Below are positions 5,253-6,029 of a DNA stretch of 6,029 nucleotides, piece by piece. The stretch covers positions 1-6,029 of the forward strand of contig DATFRS010000315.1 of NCBI GenBank assembly GCA_035263065.1. Direction: 5' to 3'. Position 1 is the first letter of the stretch. The number at the start of each line of letters is the position of its first letter. Both the position numbers and the translations under genes were made by a program. The stretch comes from Dokdonella_A sp035263065 (GTDB taxonomy: Bacteria > Pseudomonadota > Gammaproteobacteria > Xanthomonadales > Rhodanobacteraceae). A model generated the notes under the pieces. The model saw only the letters and a list, made by a program, of their open reading frames with translations. It did no database searches and was not told the origin of the DNA.

Positions 5253-6029
5253 GTCTGTCGCACTTCTTCATCGACCGGCCGATCTTCTCGTCGGTGCTGT
5301 CGATCGTCGTCGTGGTCGGCGGCCTCGTCGCGATGGTGGGCCTGCCGATCGCGCAGTTTCCGGACATCGCGCCGCCGACGATCACGGTGACCGCGACCTA
5401 TCCGGGCGCCTCGGCCGACATCGTCGCGCAGAACGTCGCCGCGCCGATCGAGCAGCAGGTCAACGGTGCCGACCACATGATGTACATGCAGTCGACGAGC
5501 TCGTCGACCGGCAACATGACGCTGACGGGCTTCTTCGAGATCGGCACCGATCCCTCGCTTGCGCAGGTCGACGTGCAGAACCGCGTCAATCTCGCGCTTC
5601 CATTGTTGCCGGATGCCGTGCAGCGGACCGGCGTGTCGGTGCAGAAGCGCTCGGGCGCGTTCATGATGGTGATCGCGGTCTATTCGCCCGAAGGCCGCTA
5701 CGACGCGCAGTACATCGGCAACTATGCGAACCTGTACGTGCTCGACGCGTTGAAGCGCCTTCCCGGCGCCGGGCAGACGAGCATCCTCGGCTCGCCCGAC
5801 CTCGCGATGCGCATCTGGCTGAAGCCCGATCGCATGGCGGCGCTCGGCATCGACGCGGCCGATGTCCAGCGCGCGGTCGCCGCGCAGAACCAGCAATTCG
5901 CCGTCGGCAGCATCGGCCAGTCGCCGACGGGCCGGCCGGTCGAGCAGTCGTTCGCGGTGACGACGCGCGGACGCATGACCGAGCCGTCCGAGTTCGAGAA
6001 CATCATCCTGCGCACCTCGCAGGAGGGCA
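5249..6029 (+). CDS. RND multidrug efflux pump, AcrB/HAE1 type, partial (C-terminus beyond right edge)
   Basis: Inner-membrane proton-driven pump that captures substrates from the periplasm and outer leaflet and passes them to the adaptor-bound outer-membrane channel. The first 260 residues are present, out of about 1,030-1,060 for the family. The N-terminus FFIDRPIF (6-13) is the standard AcrB opening, followed by transmembrane helix 1 (about 13-31) and L-P-I-A-Q-F-P-D-I-A-P-P (32-43). The porter region follows with YPGASA, IEQQVNG, the QVDVQNRV stretch, LPLLPDAVQ, GVSVQK and MRIW, all aligning by eye with AcrB PN1/PN2. This pattern separates it from the HME (metal) class. The transmembrane helix 4 and 10 proton-relay residues lie outside the window, so activity cannot be judged. 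Its start overlaps the adaptor stop, and the two genes form one unit. The substrate range is not deducible here. Confidence 0.97.
   Translation, partial: MSLSHFFIDRPIFSSVLSIVVVVGGLVAMVGLPIAQFPDIAPPTITVTATYPGASADIVAQNVAAPIEQQVNGADHMMYMQSTSSSTGNMTLTGFFEIGTDPSLAQVDVQNRVNLALPLLPDAVQRTGVSVQKRSGAFMMVIAVYSPEGRYDAQYIGNYANLYVLDALKRLPGAGQTSILGSPDLAMRIWLKPDRMAALGIDAADVQRAVAAQNQQFAVGSIGQSPTGRPVEQSFAVTTRGRMTEPSEFENIILRTSQEG

Noticed and set aside
5051..5896. Minus-strand frame of 281 codons opposite the adaptor end and pump start
   Set aside because: It runs antisense to a clear AcrB-type N-terminus and the OmpA-like domain, is His/Arg/Asp-rich and shows no family features.
1..6029. Searched for insertion sequences, tRNA genes, CRISPR repeats, attachment sites and rho-independent terminators
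   Set aside because: None could be supported: no transposase-like frame, no spaced direct repeats, no cloverleaf pattern, and no G+C hairpin followed by a T run.

Overview
The DNA is G+C-rich, roughly two thirds by eye, with heavy use of GCG, CGC, TCG and GAC/GTC codons. All four proteins are of Gram-negative envelope or proteobacterial types. Together this suggests a betaproteobacterium, most likely in or near the Burkholderiales. That placement rests on composition and protein style, not on a search.

The window is two divergent operons separated by a 366-base regulatory gap. On the minus strand, reading leftwards from about 3210, come a DcaP-like trimeric outer-membrane porin (3209 to 1758) and then, 44 bases later, a pyridoxal-phosphate Orn/Lys/Arg decarboxylase with AdiA-like features (1713 to beyond base 1). 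The decarboxylase runs off the left edge after 571 codons. On the plus strand come an RND efflux periplasmic adaptor lipoprotein (3576-5252) and, overlapping its stop codon by ATGA, the start of an AcrB-type HAE1 inner-membrane RND pump (5249 to beyond 6029). The outer-membrane channel gene, if the operon has one, would lie past the right edge.

The most unusual item is the adaptor. It has a complete AcrA/MexA-type body: lipobox, lipoyl halves, helical hairpin with an intact R-L-S TolC-docking motif, beta-barrel and membrane-proximal domain. It then continues through an Ala-rich linker into a C-terminal OmpA-like domain that keeps the Asp and Arg used to hold peptidoglycan. This predicts an efflux adaptor tethered to both a membrane and the cell wall.

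The gap between the operons is locally A+T-rich and holds an imperfect 10-bp inverted repeat (9 of 10 matching) with an 8-base centre. A third related half-site lies next to it. The left arm coincides with the possible -35 of a promoter facing the porin-decarboxylase operon, so an activator or repressor site is plausible. The porin-decarboxylase pairing suggests coordinated uptake and decarboxylation of an amino acid (acid resistance or polyamine/agmatine production), but the substrate is not shown by the sequence. Long antisense frames opposite every gene are G+C-driven shadows and are not annotated.
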